From: Yponomeuta sedellus
Lineage: Eukaryota > Arthropoda > Insecta > Lepidoptera > Yponomeutidae
NCBI GenBank assembly: GCA_934045075.1
Contig: OW203737.1
Span: forward strand, 2,562,001-2,626,000
Reading direction: 5' to 3'
DNA length: 64,000 bases
Made by a program: the position numbers and the translations under genes. The notes under the pieces were generated by a model that was not told the origin of the DNA, ran no database searches, and worked only from the letters and a program-made list of their open reading frames with translations. The first letter of the stretch is position 1. Each line of letters starts with the position of its first letter. Shown here in pieces: positions 48,195 to 59,805 of this stretch.

Positions 48195-48450
48195 CGTCGT
48201 CGTCGTCAGGCTATACTAGTCCACTGCTGCTGGACATAGCCCTCCCCTAAAGAGCGCCACGTTGAGCTATCATAGGGGGTAATGCTCATAATCCCCACGC
48301 TGGGCATGCGGGATGGGGATTGCAGTTCGGTGGAATTATACGGCAGGGGGCGCTGCTGCCCATCCCCCGGTTTGTGTCCCTTAGTCGCCTTTTACGACAC
48401 CCGCGGGAAGAGTTGGGTTGGTGCTATTTTCTAGGCCGACACCACACAGC
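48195..48450 (-). repeat. LINE 3'-terminal repeat, family L
   Basis: Copy of the family at 17755-18005, on the minus strand (element sense), with the CGTCGT simple tail at 48196-48210 and the GTCGGCCTAGAAAATAGCAC start at about 48450. Confidence 0.6.
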
Positions 48451-49187
48451 ACCGTTACTATACGTTTAATTATTACTCTTCACCTATTCCTTCATCTCCG
48501 ATATACATGACGTTTTTCTGCGGGAAAATATCTTATTCCCATGGGAAAATCGATAAACAGCGGTTAACACCACAATAAAATTGGGTATGGAATTAGTTGA
48601 CACCCTGGATTAACACATAGGCTACGTTTTACAGCGGGAAAGTATCTTATTCCCATGGGAAAATTGATAAACCGTGGGTAATACGGCGGGGCTAATGTGT
48701 AAAAATAACGCCTCAGAGTTGGGTGCAACGGCCTAATGAGGGTAAATGCGGAAATCTCAGTTCAGAACTGTTAAACGTGCTAATAGTACTGCCAGAGTTT
48801 AGCCCGGAGTGACTAAAAATTTAGCTTTTAATCGTTTGGACACTCAGCTGATATTTTTGAACTAAAACTTTCGTAAGCACAACACATTGTAGACTTTTAG
48901 TCCGGATCTACTCCGCTGATATCTTTTTTAAGCTTTCATTTATTTGTGAGGGACTTTGAAAATGTTTGCATATGATCTCTTGACAATTATCATCATCTAT
49001 TTGACGCCCACTGCAAGACATAGGCCTCCCTCATGGTTTTATAACTTTTGGAGTTGGTTTTTAACCAACTTCAAAAGATTTCAGTCGAGTCGGTACCAAG
49101 GTCCAGTCCATTACATACCTACATTTTGTGCACCTTCTCCAAAATATACTTCTACGAGTATAACACCTATATGAATGTATCGATATC
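48451..49187. other. No gene seen; local duplication
   Basis: CTTATTCCCATGGGAAAAT occurs at 48530 and again at 48646 with similar flanks (GCGGGAAA.TAT before, GATAAAC after), about 116 bp apart. Otherwise non-coding. Confidence 0.5.
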
Positions 49188-49526
49188 AACCCTTGTATGT
49201 TCCCGCTGCTGGGGCACGAATCTCTTCCAGCATCGCAGGGAGGTACTCCACCACGGGTGTCTAGTCCTGGTTGGTGGAGGATTGTAAGGTAGTGGCGGGC
49301 CTTACTGTCAGAAGTTATCAAGCCGCCCATAAGGACTGTGCCATAACTTAACGACTGGCATTATTTATTATTACATGACACTCGAGACCAACAGCTTAAC
49401 GTGCCTTGTGAAGCACGGAAGCGCTCGGAAAAAATCCACTAGTGGTAGTCACGGGACGGTCATACATCCAGCACCTGACTCCAGTGATTGATTCCAATCA
49501 CTCGGTTAGACTAGGCCACGAGCGCC
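49188..49526 (-). repeat. 5S-like SINE copy, minus strand
   Basis: Runs from CTTGTATGTTCCCGCTGCTG to CTAGGCCACGAGCGCC; lacks part of the box A region (a direct change from CACCTGACT to CCAGTGATTG). Confidence 0.6.
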
Positions 49527-49551
49527 ACTCTAATACATGTTTACGTATTAC

Positions 49552-52500
49552 AAAGGATGATGGGCGTTTTGGTCCTTATGTCCAATCAAGATGAGTCATA
49601 TGTCGTTGGATAGCTCTTTTCAAGTGAAAAAATAAATTCTATGAAGACGAATCCGTATGAATTGTCCATTTTGAAATATGCTCGTCGGAAAGTACCATTT
49701 TTTGCTCTAAATAGAAATTAGAAAAATTCATATCTCTGGTTTAACTCAACCGATGCTCATGATTTTTAAGAAAATCACATCTATGCATACTCTGTCATAA
49801 ATCATTAGAGCGAGACAGCGACATTGCGCTCTCTCTCCCACTCACGGTCACGGGTAACGCTGGAATTCGGTTTTGACCCCTCTCGCGCTCCGGGACACGG
49901 CGCGGGGGCAGGTATGTTAGGGTGAGGAACGCTTGGCCGCTTGCGCAGGTAGTCAGTCGTTTGCTGATATTGTGTTAAGTGCTACGTTATTACGCTCCTC
50001 ATTGTTCACATCGACTTTGACCTTGGCATCATTTTGGACTCTGTTACCCGTTTTATTTGTTGACCGTGGCTTTATATTGGACTTGGGTGCTTAACGATTG
50101 GATTGTTTCGTTGCAATGGAACGTTACCGTAACTGTGTAATGTGCCGAAGAGGGCTATACCGAGGCAGATATCAAGTACGCGTTCTGTCGGAAGCCTTGA
50201 CAAGAACACACGTGGAGCTAGTAACATTTATACGAGAAAACGCTGCTCTGGAGGTTTGTACCTATTGCACTTTTTTTTTCCACTCGATCCTCACTGAACC
50301 TTCGATATAAAAGGAAACCAATTGAAATCATGTGCAACTGCATCCCAGATCTATTCTAGTAGTAAATGAGGTAACGAAGACGTAAAAGTGAAAACCGATT
50401 GATAAGTGATTCTGGTCGCTTAAAGAACATTCAAGTGATTCCTTTTTCACTTTTACGTCTTCCACGATGTATTTACCACCAAAACAAGGCCTACACAAAA
50501 CCACAACCAATTACTGTGGTTGCGGTTTTGTGTGGTTGTGTGTATGCCTTGTTTTCGTACACACAACTACAGAAAACCGCAACCAGATCTCTGAGAAATC
50601 TGTGAATCTGTGGCATATATTTGACGATTCGCACACCTTCTGACAGAAAAACAAATCCCTCCCACAAATGACCCCCAATGCGTTATTTTGTTAGGTATTT
50701 TTCGGAAACCAAAGTTGTTTTTCTTTTCCTTACATTTTCATATATCATTTTCAGGTCGTGTTTGACAACACCCGAAGAGTATGTTACCGATGCTGGCAAA
50801 GAGCCGAAAATGCGACTAGAGGTCATGCAAACCCTCAACCCGAGCCGGAGCCGCAAGAACAAGCAGAACCGCAAGAACAACTACAACCGCAAGAACAACT
50901 ACAACCGCAATTAGAAGAAATGCTTCATATTCCTGAATATATGAGAGCACCTAATACCGCGACGCATTGTATCTTTCATGGCTGCGCTAATGAAACCCGC
51001 CATCGAATTCCAAATGTTGTTAAAATCCACGTATTTTCTCAACATAAATTGTATATCCCCGACAGTGCCAGAGTATGTCACGATCACCTTAATGGGAATG
51101 ATTGGGATGATTTGCCCCAACATTGCAACATTTCCCATGACTTTACGGCTGCCCACTTCAGGGATGTTTGTGACCTAATGCGAAATGCCTTAAACTCACC
51201 CAGATTACGTTTTAGCGACCGAGGCATGAATGAAGAAGAAATGCACTTTTGGACTGGACGTACTAATGATGAATTTAATGCCATCTTAGAGCAAAATCCA
51301 TTATTAAGAAATAGAAGTGCAGATCCCAGAACCACTTTGGGCATTTTACTAACAAAACTACGCACAGGAGAACCCAACGCGAGACTTGCGACGTTGTTTA
51401 ACATGTCTCGGAGAAAACTCGAACGCCAGTTGGCCATCGCACGAGAGTGTCTTAGCACTGACTACGTTGTGCGACACTTGGGAGTGGATCACATGAATAG
51501 AGAAGATATATTGGAGAGAAACTTGAGGATTCCAAAAGCACTGTATGGAAATGAAGACAACAATAAAGCCATTATTATTTGCGATGGTACGTATATTTAT
51601 ATACACAAGAGTTCAAACTTTTTGTTTCAGAGGCAATCCTACAGTTTACACAAGTTCCAAAACTTGTTGAAACCATTTTTAATCGTAACCACTGACGGAT
51701 ACATTATAGATGTTAAAGGACCATACGCTGCAACAAAAACTGATGCGCAGATAATGAGCGACTTAATGACTGACGAGGAAAATCCCCTTCATATATTGCT
51801 TCAGCCGAATGACGTATTTATTTTGGACCGCGGGTTCAGGGATAGTCTGCAGCATATAGAAGCATGTGGCTACGAATTTCACGTCCCCCCGACGAAGAAC
51901 CGGGAAGAGTCGCAGCTCACGACTTCTCAAGCAAATGATTCCCGGCTGGTGACAATGTGCCGATGGGTAGTGGAAGTGGTTAACGGGCGTTTCAAAAGAG
52001 ATTTCAAGCTGTTGCGCCAAAAATATTTTAATAACACAATGCCTAATATGTTCGGGGATTTTATGATTGCAGCAGCAATTACAAATCACTTCCACAGGCC
52101 TATTGTCGATAGCCAACACGCAGAAGCTTTTTTACAAAAAATTGTTGAAAGAAGGCAAACCCCAAACGTGTTATATGATTATGTAGAAGCAAAAAGATTA
52201 AACAACAGAAGAGCCAATTTCCAGAGATTGGAAGCAAATGACATTCAAGACTTTCCACGATTGAGGGAACAGGACGTGATTTTGCTGTCATTGGGGACAT
52301 ATCAGTTAAAACTGGCAAAATCATATTGCAGCGAGCACCTCAACAACGGCTTATATCTTATAGAAACTTATAGAGAAGCTGCTTTGGAGGATATCCATGA
52401 ATATGGGATCCACGAAGATGCGTGGCTGTTGCGTGCACGCATACAGTCCCGACATGTACGATCAAAACAATATTTTTGCTATATATTATTAGACAGAAAT

Positions 52501-52982
52501 AGTAGAAACATATTACAACATTATTGCACATGTTTGACAGGACGCCGCACGATAGGTTCCTGTGCGCATATTATATCTATTGTGTGGTATTTAGGATATG
52601 CTAGACATGAAGGCTTTACTGAACCAGCACTATTTTTAAATAACATTATCATGGATGAAACACATTAAACGATAAAACTTACTCTGAACTTGTTTTATTT
52701 ACTTCGATAATAAACAAACAATGATAATATAATAATCAATGCTGATCATTTGTAATTAAAATCGATATACAATGTCGAAAAAATATCAAAAAGAATTAAA
52801 ACAACAGAAAAAAAATTAAATAAAAAAAAACTTTTAACGTATGATTACTCAAATTGGACAGAAAATCGGGACTAGCGCTTCGATTATTCTTATTCTACAA
52901 AAAAATACCTTTCCAACGACGTATTACTCATTCCGATTGGTGCCAGGACCAGGTTCCATACATTTGTGCCCATCATCCTTTA
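49552..52982 (+). mobile_element. DDE DNA transposon with intact spliced transposase
   Basis: The ends are imperfect inverted repeats: AAAGGATGATGGGCGTTTTG at 49552 and, inverted at 52982, AAAGGATGATGGGCACAAAT. Further matching blocks follow inside (ATGAGTCATATGTCGTTGGA / ATGAGTAATACGTCGTTGGA). No clear target duplication is visible. The only gene is the transposase at 50116-52668. About 560 bp of 5' leader contains a GC-rich promoter-like patch near 49850-49910. Confidence 0.7.
50116..52668 (+). CDS. DDE_Tnp_4-like transposase with split zinc motif and SWIM finger
   Basis: Two exons in phase: 50116-50253 (ends GAG|GTTTGT) and 50755-52668 (after CATTTTCAG), giving about 683 residues. Exon 1 brings CVMC and exon 2 starts with VCYRCW, so a CxxC...CxxC zinc motif is assembled only by splicing. 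Then come a P/Q/E-rich linker, a C2CH THAP-like block (CIFHGC ... RVCHDHL), and the catalytic core: first D in ICDGTYIYIHKS, second D in FILDRGF, E in VVEVVNGRFKR. This is the IS5/PIF-Harbinger-type pattern. Near the C-terminus CTCLTGRRTIGSCAH matches the SWIM zinc finger (CxCxnCxH). No stop or frameshift is seen. The family name is uncertain. Confidence 0.8.
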
Positions 52983-53483
52983 GACATAGATATCATTTAT
53001 TAGTAATATTTATTACAAGGCAAGACTCCGTACATAATAACAATCCAATTTAGAAACAACAATAAAATTTACAAATGTCAAAAAGAAAATATTCCATAAA
53101 ATATCATTATTATGCAATCCGTGAGGTCAATCAACTAAACTTGGTCTATGTATAAGCGCAAAAATATATTATTTATGGGTCTCGTTAAATTACTTCTGCA
53201 TTTTTAGTCCATAGTGTTCTGAAGTCGGTTTTTATTTTTAAAAAAACCCTCGTAGGGGCCTTTTTCCTTTTCTCAGATAACTCAGCAGCTGTGTACATAA
53301 TTAGAAAGTTAAGTTAGTAGCTCGACACTTAATTTGATTAGAAACGCATTCCCGCTGAATGTTTCAACACCTCATTGAAATAATTAGCAAAGTAATTAGT
53401 TAAGTAAGAGTGGCTGATTGAATAACTAACTCTGCACTAGATTAGTAATTTCTATTAGTTCCTTCTCCCTGAATAGACTGATA
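52983..53483. other. No gene seen
   Basis: AT-rich non-coding stretch after the transposon. Confidence 0.45.
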
Positions 53484-53838
53484 TGCTCGTGTCCTAGTGG
53501 AATCGAGTAATTGGGATCAATCACTAAGGTCAAGAAACAACAAGCGCGATCAGGTGCTGGATGGGTGACCATTCCGTGAGTACCTCTAGTGGCATATTTT
53601 CCGAGCGCTTCCGTGCTTCGCGAGGCATGTTAAGCTGTTAGTGCCGGCTGTCATGTAATGGCAGTCATTAAGCTATGACAGAGGCCTTAAGGGCGGCTCG
53701 ATAACTTCTGACAGTCCCGCCAGTCTTACAATCCTCGACCAACCCGGACTTGGCCCCTGTGGTGGAGTATGGAATAACCTTACTGCGATGCAGGAAGATA
53801 CCCATGCCCCAGCAGTGGGGACATACAAAGTGTTGATA
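53484..53838 (+). repeat. 5S-like SINE copy, plus strand
   Basis: Head ATGCTCGTGTCCTAGTGGAA, degraded box A (CAAGAAACAACAAGCGCGAT), box C GGATGGGTGACC, body and CCCCAGCAGTGGGGACATAC end. Confidence 0.65.
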
Positions 53839-55010
53839 CCATTCATCGGTATTGCCACAATACGAATATTTTCCCATCAGGAGCCTATTTCATAGTTGAT
53901 GAATTTATTTGTAAGGTAGAGGTACTAAGCGCTAGGGCGCTATTATTTTGATGCTATCTTTTTTATTGACATTACCTTAATGAAAATCTAAAACTCACTC
54001 AAAATTCTTAGGCACGTTTCACAGATAAGTTTACGGAAGTCTTAAAGTATATTAAGGTCTCACCTTGTTAGGCTTCACTGTGCAAACCTGACTTCAAAAT
54101 TTAGGTAGTCAGCCTCGATATATTGTTATATTCCGGTTGATAGTTGACCACAAATTTATAAGTATGTAATTAACTTAGTCTACTTTAAGTAGTTTTTTGT
54201 ATTTTTTGCGATAATTAAACCATTTCCCAATTTCAATTTCAAGTTATTGAATTAAACAATACCCAATAAATACTTATACACAGACCACAAAATGACTACC
54301 TATTGTTCTAGATCCAAAGTAGGATACCTTGTGCTATCTATGGTGACCGCTGACCAGGCAAATTACGAACAAGGAGGTGCACGCTGACTCATGATTTGTA
54401 TATTATTATGTCAACATCCTCATCATCATTAACCGATTATGTCCCCACACAGGCACGTGTCTCTTCCCTTGGAACGTTGTACCTATATCTTTTATACTAA
54501 TAATAAACACTGGAACGACATCAATTGTGGCTTTATTTGTAGATAATGTAGTAATATTTTACAATAAAACAGAAAAGTGGATAAAAACGGATAAGCAAGT
54601 AAAATAGTCGGGTCTGGTCGAAGGGTAAAGTAGTAGTTATAAAAATGAGGGAAATTTCGTGGCCACGCGGGCCACTGGGAGTCTTCTCTAATATATTGGG
54701 TCTTTTCGAGACAAAGAAAACCTCGTAGTCTTCGTACACAAAACTTCTATTTAATTAGGAAAACTACAGTAAATTCCTTTAAAACGTAGAATAAAATAAA
54801 ACGATGAAATCAAAGGCACGTTGACGTTGGGTGCGGTTCAGAAGAGTGTCGGGGTTCGCAAAAAGTCCGGTAGCGACGGATGGTCATAGACCATTATGGT
54901 GGCAAATTCAAAATAAGCTGATGGCGCAGACATTTCGAAATGTGTGACAAAATTTAAATATTTGAAAATGATAGATAGAAAAAGAAATATAAAAATGGTG
55001 CAAAGAGGTT
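53839..55010. other. No gene seen
   Basis: AT-rich non-coding. A scrap near 54440-54475 (CCCCACACAGGCACGTGTCT) resembles a repeat end. No recognisable coding region. Confidence 0.45.
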
Positions 55011-55195
55011 TGCACCGTTACACCCTGAGGAAGGTATAGGCCATACTCGGACGCTGCCCGAGCAGCTGGTGCTACAGGTGGCGCCGCGAGCACCTGCATC
55101 AGTACGCGCGTCGCGCCCGGCACGATTATGCCACGCGGGGCGCGCAAAGACCTGCTGGAGCAGTGCTGCAAACCCCACCAGCAAGAAAAAAATGA
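55011..55195. other. GC-rich island of unknown origin
   Basis: About 180 bp with much higher GC than its surroundings, open in several frames over most of its length. I recognise no domain. It could be an exon fragment carried by retroposition, but nothing proves it. Confidence 0.35.
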
Positions 55196-55271
55196 GACCT
55201 TGATCAATTATGTGAGTTTAAGTAAATTAAGATAAGATAAGATAAGAATATTCTTTATTGTACACCAGAAA

Positions 55272-55968
55272 GCTTAGTGCGAGTTTTTTAACTACTCGAT
55301 CGCGTTAACGTAAACTCATATTTCTATGGCATCGAGGAAGCGCCACCTAGCGACAAGTATGGAAATTAAAATTGCTGAGTGCGACTTGTAATGGTTTACG
55401 TTGAGAAGTGAACACGTTTACCACCCAAAACACGAATAAACGCGAGTGCGAGTTTTACTGCGACAGCGTTTTGCCAGTTCGAACGATTTACTCATACTCA
55501 ATGCTCGATTAACGCGGCAGTAAAGTTATTCGATAAGCGGTGGTAGCTCAGTGGGTACAACCATGGGCTGGCAAGCGAGAGCCCCAGGTTCGATCCCGAG
55601 TGCGGGCATGTACCAATGACTTTGTTTCATTCCAAAGTTACGAACATTTGCGAATTTGCAGTCGCAATACCACACGCTAACCCAGGAAACCCGCGGCTTG
55701 GTTGGCTCCGCACGTATTGACTAGTCTTTCCTGTGGGCTAGGCCGACTAAGCTGTCAGGGTGGTATAGGTGCTGGGCAAACCTACACCATCTATTAAACC
55801 ATGTCCCAGGCACTACAGCGTCAGAGTGGTCCCTACACCCATCTAGTGTGAGTGAAGATACCACTGGACGCTGTATAAATCATCTCATTACGTAGATGCA
55901 AAAAGGCCAATCATCATCATCATCAAAGTTATTTGATTGGATCTGTCAAAGTCGCACTAAGCACTCAG
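55272..55968. mobile_element. MITE (terminal GCTTAGTGCGA), interrupted by a SINE
   Basis: Starts GCTTAGTGCGAGTTTTTTAA and ends CGCACTAAGCACTCAG. It is the inverse of 58210-58504 in orientation, with shared internal AACGTAAACTCATATTTCTA and AACACGAATAAACGCGAGTG. A family C SINE (55537-55924) interrupts it; without it the MITE is about 300 bp. No coding content. Confidence 0.65.
55537..55924 (+). repeat. SINE family C with 13-bp target duplication
   Basis: Head GCGGTGGTAGCTCAGTGGGT and B box CAGGTTCGATCCCGAGTG, a body as in 22329-22728, and an (ATC)n tail. Flanked by AAAGTTATTCGAT (55522-55534) and AAAGTTATTTGAT (55925-55937), a target duplication with one difference, as expected for LINE-driven insertion. 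Confidence 0.75.
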
Positions 55969-56486
55969 ACAAAGAAGTTAGTGTAGCAGAAAAATACAAC
56001 ACAAAAAACACATGCTTTTTTATTCCTTTTGACATTGTGTGTCTTTTTTGACATTGTGTGACTTTTGACAGTTAGGTAGATTGAACTATTGAAGTTAGTT
56101 ATGTTTCTATTTCCTAGGCTATTATAATGTTGCGAATACTTCTTTTTTTTCGTAGAACTAGCCGTTGAGATTGTGTTAATGTTAGTTTAAGTGCCTGAAA
56201 TAACCAACCCCACACAGCAAACGAATAATAAAACCTAAAAACCAAAGTGACACAGCACAAAATATTCTAAATAGTAATGTAAATTATAAGAAATATTCGC
56301 ATATCGAGTCGATGAATGAAAACGTTCGTTCCACCTAACAAAGGTGGAATAAAAATGCAGAAATGTAGTCACAAATTAGAATGTAGTGGCTACTTGTCAA
56401 AATTCAGGAGATTTTACTCTACAAATAAAACAGTAGATCAGGAGACAGTGCTTAAAATCAGGAAATCTCCTGAGTAATCAGTAAAG
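55969..56486. other. No gene seen
   Basis: AT-rich non-coding stretch. Confidence 0.4.
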
Positions 56487-56690
56487 TTTCTAGCACCAGC
56501 TGGAGTCGCTCGCCACTTGACCAAGAAAGGTAAAACTATCCACGTCATGGCTCCGGAGGTATACAACAAACTTCCGGAGGATATTACGAGTGCAAGCAGT
56601 GAGTACGTGTTTAAACGCAAACTAAAGAAATGGCTTATCGAGCGGTGTTTTTATTCGCATAACGAATTTCTAATCCATAAAAGTGACTAA
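56487..56690 (+). pseudogene. LINE ORF2 C-terminal fragment (Jockey-like)
   Basis: A 67-codon open frame ending in TAA encodes FLAPAGVARHLTKKGKTIHV, VYNKLPEDITSASSEYVFKR and LKKWLIERCFYSHNEFL. The VYNKLPxxI...FKRxLKxWLxxxxFYS order is the known ORF2 C-terminus of Jockey/CR1-type LINEs. Nothing upstream belongs to the same frame. Confidence 0.65.
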
Positions 56691-56767
56691 GCTGAGAAAC
56701 TTCTAAGATTTAAAGTTTAACGCCTATTTAGCAGAATTTAGCACAATAATTATGTAAATTACCCTAT

Positions 56768-56985
56768 GTAACATTAACATAACATTTACATACAAGCACA
56801 TACATTGCTTCTGGCCCCACACTAGGATACCCTGTGTCGTGGGAACCAGAAACAACGACATCACAAACATGTAAACATCCAAGACCTGGGATATTTTTTT
56901 TTTTGTTTCCAGCCGGGATTCGAACCCGGGACCTCTTGCATGGTAGGCAGACGCGCTACCGCTACGCTACGCTATGTATTATTAT
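56768..56985 (-). repeat. SINE family B copy, minus strand, full length
   Basis: Tail, linker (T-run on the plus strand), B box GGGATTCGAACCCGGGACCT and A box GCGCTACCGCTACGCTACGC. Confidence 0.7.
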
Positions 56986-57235
56986 TATTATTTTTTGTCT
57001 TTATTATAAAATATCATGTATTTTTTACGCTTATACACAGACCAAGTATAATTGATTGAGCTCACAGATTGACATTCTTATGATATTGACATTTAATACT
57101 TTTTTTTGTTTCTTATTGACATTTTTAAATTTGATTGTTATTTTTTAGTTTGATTGTTATTACGAAGTTTAATCTTGACTTGTAATGAATATTACCAATA
57201 AATTATGTCTATGTCAACTCCACGGGGGTAAGTCC
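56986..57235. other. No gene seen
   Basis: AT-rich, with an ATT microsatellite just after the SINE. Confidence 0.4.
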
Positions 57236-57475
57236 GTATTAGGGAGGCTTGCAAGACTAGTGGCTGGTCTTACTGTCAGAAGTTTTCAAGCCACCCTAAC
57301 GCCTCTGACTTGGCTTAACGACTGCCATCTATCGACGGCAGCCGGCACCAACTGCTTACCGTGCCTTGCGAAGCACGGAACCACTCGGAAAAATACCACT
57401 AGCGTTAGTCATAGACGGTCACCCATACATGCACTGAAAGCGCCCTGTGTTGCTTAACCTTCATGCTCGTTTAAG
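57236..57475 (-). repeat. 5S-like SINE copy, minus strand, diverged
   Basis: Partial copy from GGCTTGCAAGACTAGTGGCT to the degraded inverted head (GTTGCTTAACCTTCATGCTC). Confidence 0.55.
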
Positions 57476-57554
57476 ATCACTCAGGCAGCCGGGGGCTACG
57501 AACGATATTATTAAGTGATTTGCACAAATCTGCTACGAAGGCCTCCAGTAGAAC

Positions 57555-57628
57555 TTGTCGAACTCCATTCGAACCTGCAACCTCTGCTTTGGTAGTAACA
57601 GCAACACCTACGAGGCAGTCGATAAATA
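57555..57628 (-). repeat. tRNA-like SINE head, family D, diverged
   Basis: Minus-strand GACTGCCTCGTAGGTGTTGC (A-box area) and GCAGAGGTTGCAGGTTCGAA (B box). Confidence 0.4.
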
Positions 57629-57689
57629 GAATATAATATTGTGCTGTTCACTTGAGCCCTTCGGTTAGATGTCCTTTAATAATAGGTAA

Positions 57690-58055
57690 TAAGAAGCGCT
57701 CGAGGCCTAGGCGAACCGCGTGATTGGAATCAATCACTTGGTTAAGCAACGACAGGAGCGGTCAGGTACCGGATGGGTGAGCGTCCCGTAACTACTGCTA
57801 GTGGCATTTTTCCGAGCGCTTCCGTGCTTCGCAAGGCACGGTAAGCCGTTGGTGCCGGCTGTCATATAATGGCAGTCGTTAGGCCATGTCAGAGGCCTTA
57901 TGGGCGGCTTGATAACTTCTGACAGTAAGGCCCGCCACTGTCTTACAATCCTCCACCAACTCGGACTTGGCCCCCGTGTGGTGGAGTATGGCCTAACCTT
58001 CCTGTGATGCAGGAAAAGACCCGTGCCCCAGCAGTGGGGACATACAAGGGTTGAT
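57690..58055 (+). repeat. 5S-like SINE, near full length
   Basis: Head AAGCGCTCGAGGCCTAGGCG, 5S-like boxes (TTAAGCAACGACAGGAGCGG, GGATGGGTGAGC), a body nearly identical to 4478-4842, and end CAGTGGGGACATACAAGGGT. With 4478 this is the best-kept copy. Confidence 0.65.
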
Positions 58056-58209
58056 AAGAATTCTATTCATTAAAGATGATACAATATCATAAACCGTTAC
58101 AATTCAATAGTGTGTAGTATTTACAAAACTTTTTGTTCAAACATATCACTTAACAGTAAAAATACCTCTGGGCCCTTTATTTATTAAGGAACGGTGCATT
58201 AGAACAGTG

Positions 58210-58504
58210 CTGAGTGCTTAGTGCGAGTTTGACAGATCCAATCGAATAACTTTACTACCGCGTTAATCGAGCATTGAGTAGTGAGTATGAGTAAGGGCAA
58301 AACGCTGTCACAGTACAACTCGCACTCGCGTTTATTCGTGTTTTGGCTGGTAAACGTGTTCACTTCTCAACGTAAACCATTTAAAGTCACACTTAGCAAT
58401 TTTAATTTCCATACTTGTCGCTAGGTGGCGCTTCCACGATGCCATAGAAATATGAGTTTACGTTAACGCGATCGAGTAGTTAAAAACTCGCACTAAGCAC
58501 TCAG
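58210..58504. mobile_element. MITE, 295 bp, intact copy
   Basis: Ends CTGAGTGCTTAGTGCGAGTT and, inverted, CTGAGTGCTTAGTGCGAGTT (perfect over at least 20 bp). The interior matches 55272-55968 in opposite orientation. No coding content; target duplication not clear. Confidence 0.7.
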
Positions 58505-58559
58505 TGCACAAACAGTGCATTGGATTTTTTTCTTCTTAATCTATTGCTTATAAGCTTAA

Positions 58560-58775
58560 TCTATTGTACAAGTGACACAGTGGAAGGGACCAGCATTAGG
58601 GAAGAGGAACGTTGGAAGACCAATCAAACGGTGGGCTGATTATATCGTCCACATTGCTGGGAAGGACTGGATGACCCTGGCAAAGAACAGAGAAGCCTGG
58701 ATGAAGATGGAGGAAGCCTTCACCCAAAGAGGGGTCCAAAACTCTGGAAACAATAACAACACTAACCCAACCTAG
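58560..58775 (+). pseudogene. LINE C-terminal fragment (EEAFTQRGVQ type)
   Basis: The frame encodes WKGPALGKRNVGRPIKRW, ADYIVHIAGKDWMTLAKNRE and MEEAFTQRGVQ before an AAC simple tail and stop. This is a second, distinct class of lepidopteran endonuclease-RT C-terminus. Only the 3' stub is present. Confidence 0.65.
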
Positions 58776-59101
58776 AATAAGCAAACCTACTTACAAAACT
58801 AACAACATCTGCCATATAAAATTATGAGTTTTGGAATAAAAAGGTTTAATAATAATTGCTTATTAAGTGTTATTCTAGTTCTAATCTAACAAGTTTACAC
58901 GCATGGCATTTGTCTCATGTAAGACGTCAGAAGGTTATTAGGTTCCAGCCCTTTTGACCTAGATTTTACTAGGGCACTGAAACTGCTTGAGTGCTCTTCA
59001 GGTTTTTTCCAAGAATAGGATGAGTGGGGTTGTGTTTCGGCCTGAATCTTACTTACGTAAGTATATCATATATTGTTATATACTCATATTAAAAATCTGA
59101 A

Positions 59102-59492
59102 GCTGTGGTAGCTCAGTGAGTATAACCATGGACTGGCAAGCGAGAGCCCCAGGTTCGATCCCGAGTGCGGGCATGTACCAGTGACTTTGTTTTATTTCAA
59201 AGTTACGTACATTTGCGAATTCGTAGTCGCAATACCACACGCTAAAACGGTGAAGGAAAACATCGTGAGGAACCCGCGGCTTGGTTGGCTCCGCACGTAT
59301 TGACTAGTCTTTCCTGTGGTTTAGGCCGACTAAGCTGTCAGGATGGTATAGGTGCTGGGCAAGCCTACACCATCTATAAAACCATGTCCCAGGCACTACA
59401 GCGTCGGAGTGGTCCCTTCACTCATCTAGTGTGAGTGAAGATACCACTGGACGCTGTATAAATCATCTCATTAAGTAGATGCAAACGGTCAA
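59102..59492 (+). repeat. SINE family C copy
   Basis: Head GTGGTAGCTCAGTGAGTATA, B box CCCAGGTTCGATCCCGAGTG, full body and tail AAATCATCTCATTAAGTAGA. Confidence 0.7.
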
Positions 59493-59607
59493 TAACATAT
59501 TAAAAATACCACAAAGTACATACTCATATTCTTACAAAATTAATGATACATTAAGTAGAATTTGCCATGCTCTCTATAATGAAAGAGTTTACCCTGTTTA
59601 TGACGAC

Positions 59608-59805
59608 CTCTGTGGCGTGACGGTAGCGCGTCTGCCCACCATGCAAGTGGTCTCGGGTTCAAACCCCGGTTGGGGCCAAAAAAACCCCAGATCTTGGATG
59701 TTCACATGTTTGTGATATCGATGTTTCTGGTTCCCACGACATAGGGTATCCTTGTGTGGGGCCAGAAGCAATGTATGTGCCTGTGTGAAAATGTTATGTC
59801 ATTCA
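59608..59805 (+). repeat. SINE family B copy, full length
   Basis: A box TGTGGCGTGACGGTAGCGCG, B box GGGTTCAAACCCCGGTTGGG, linker AGATCTTGGATGTTCACATG, tail GGTATCCTTGTGTGGGGCCA. Confidence 0.7.
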
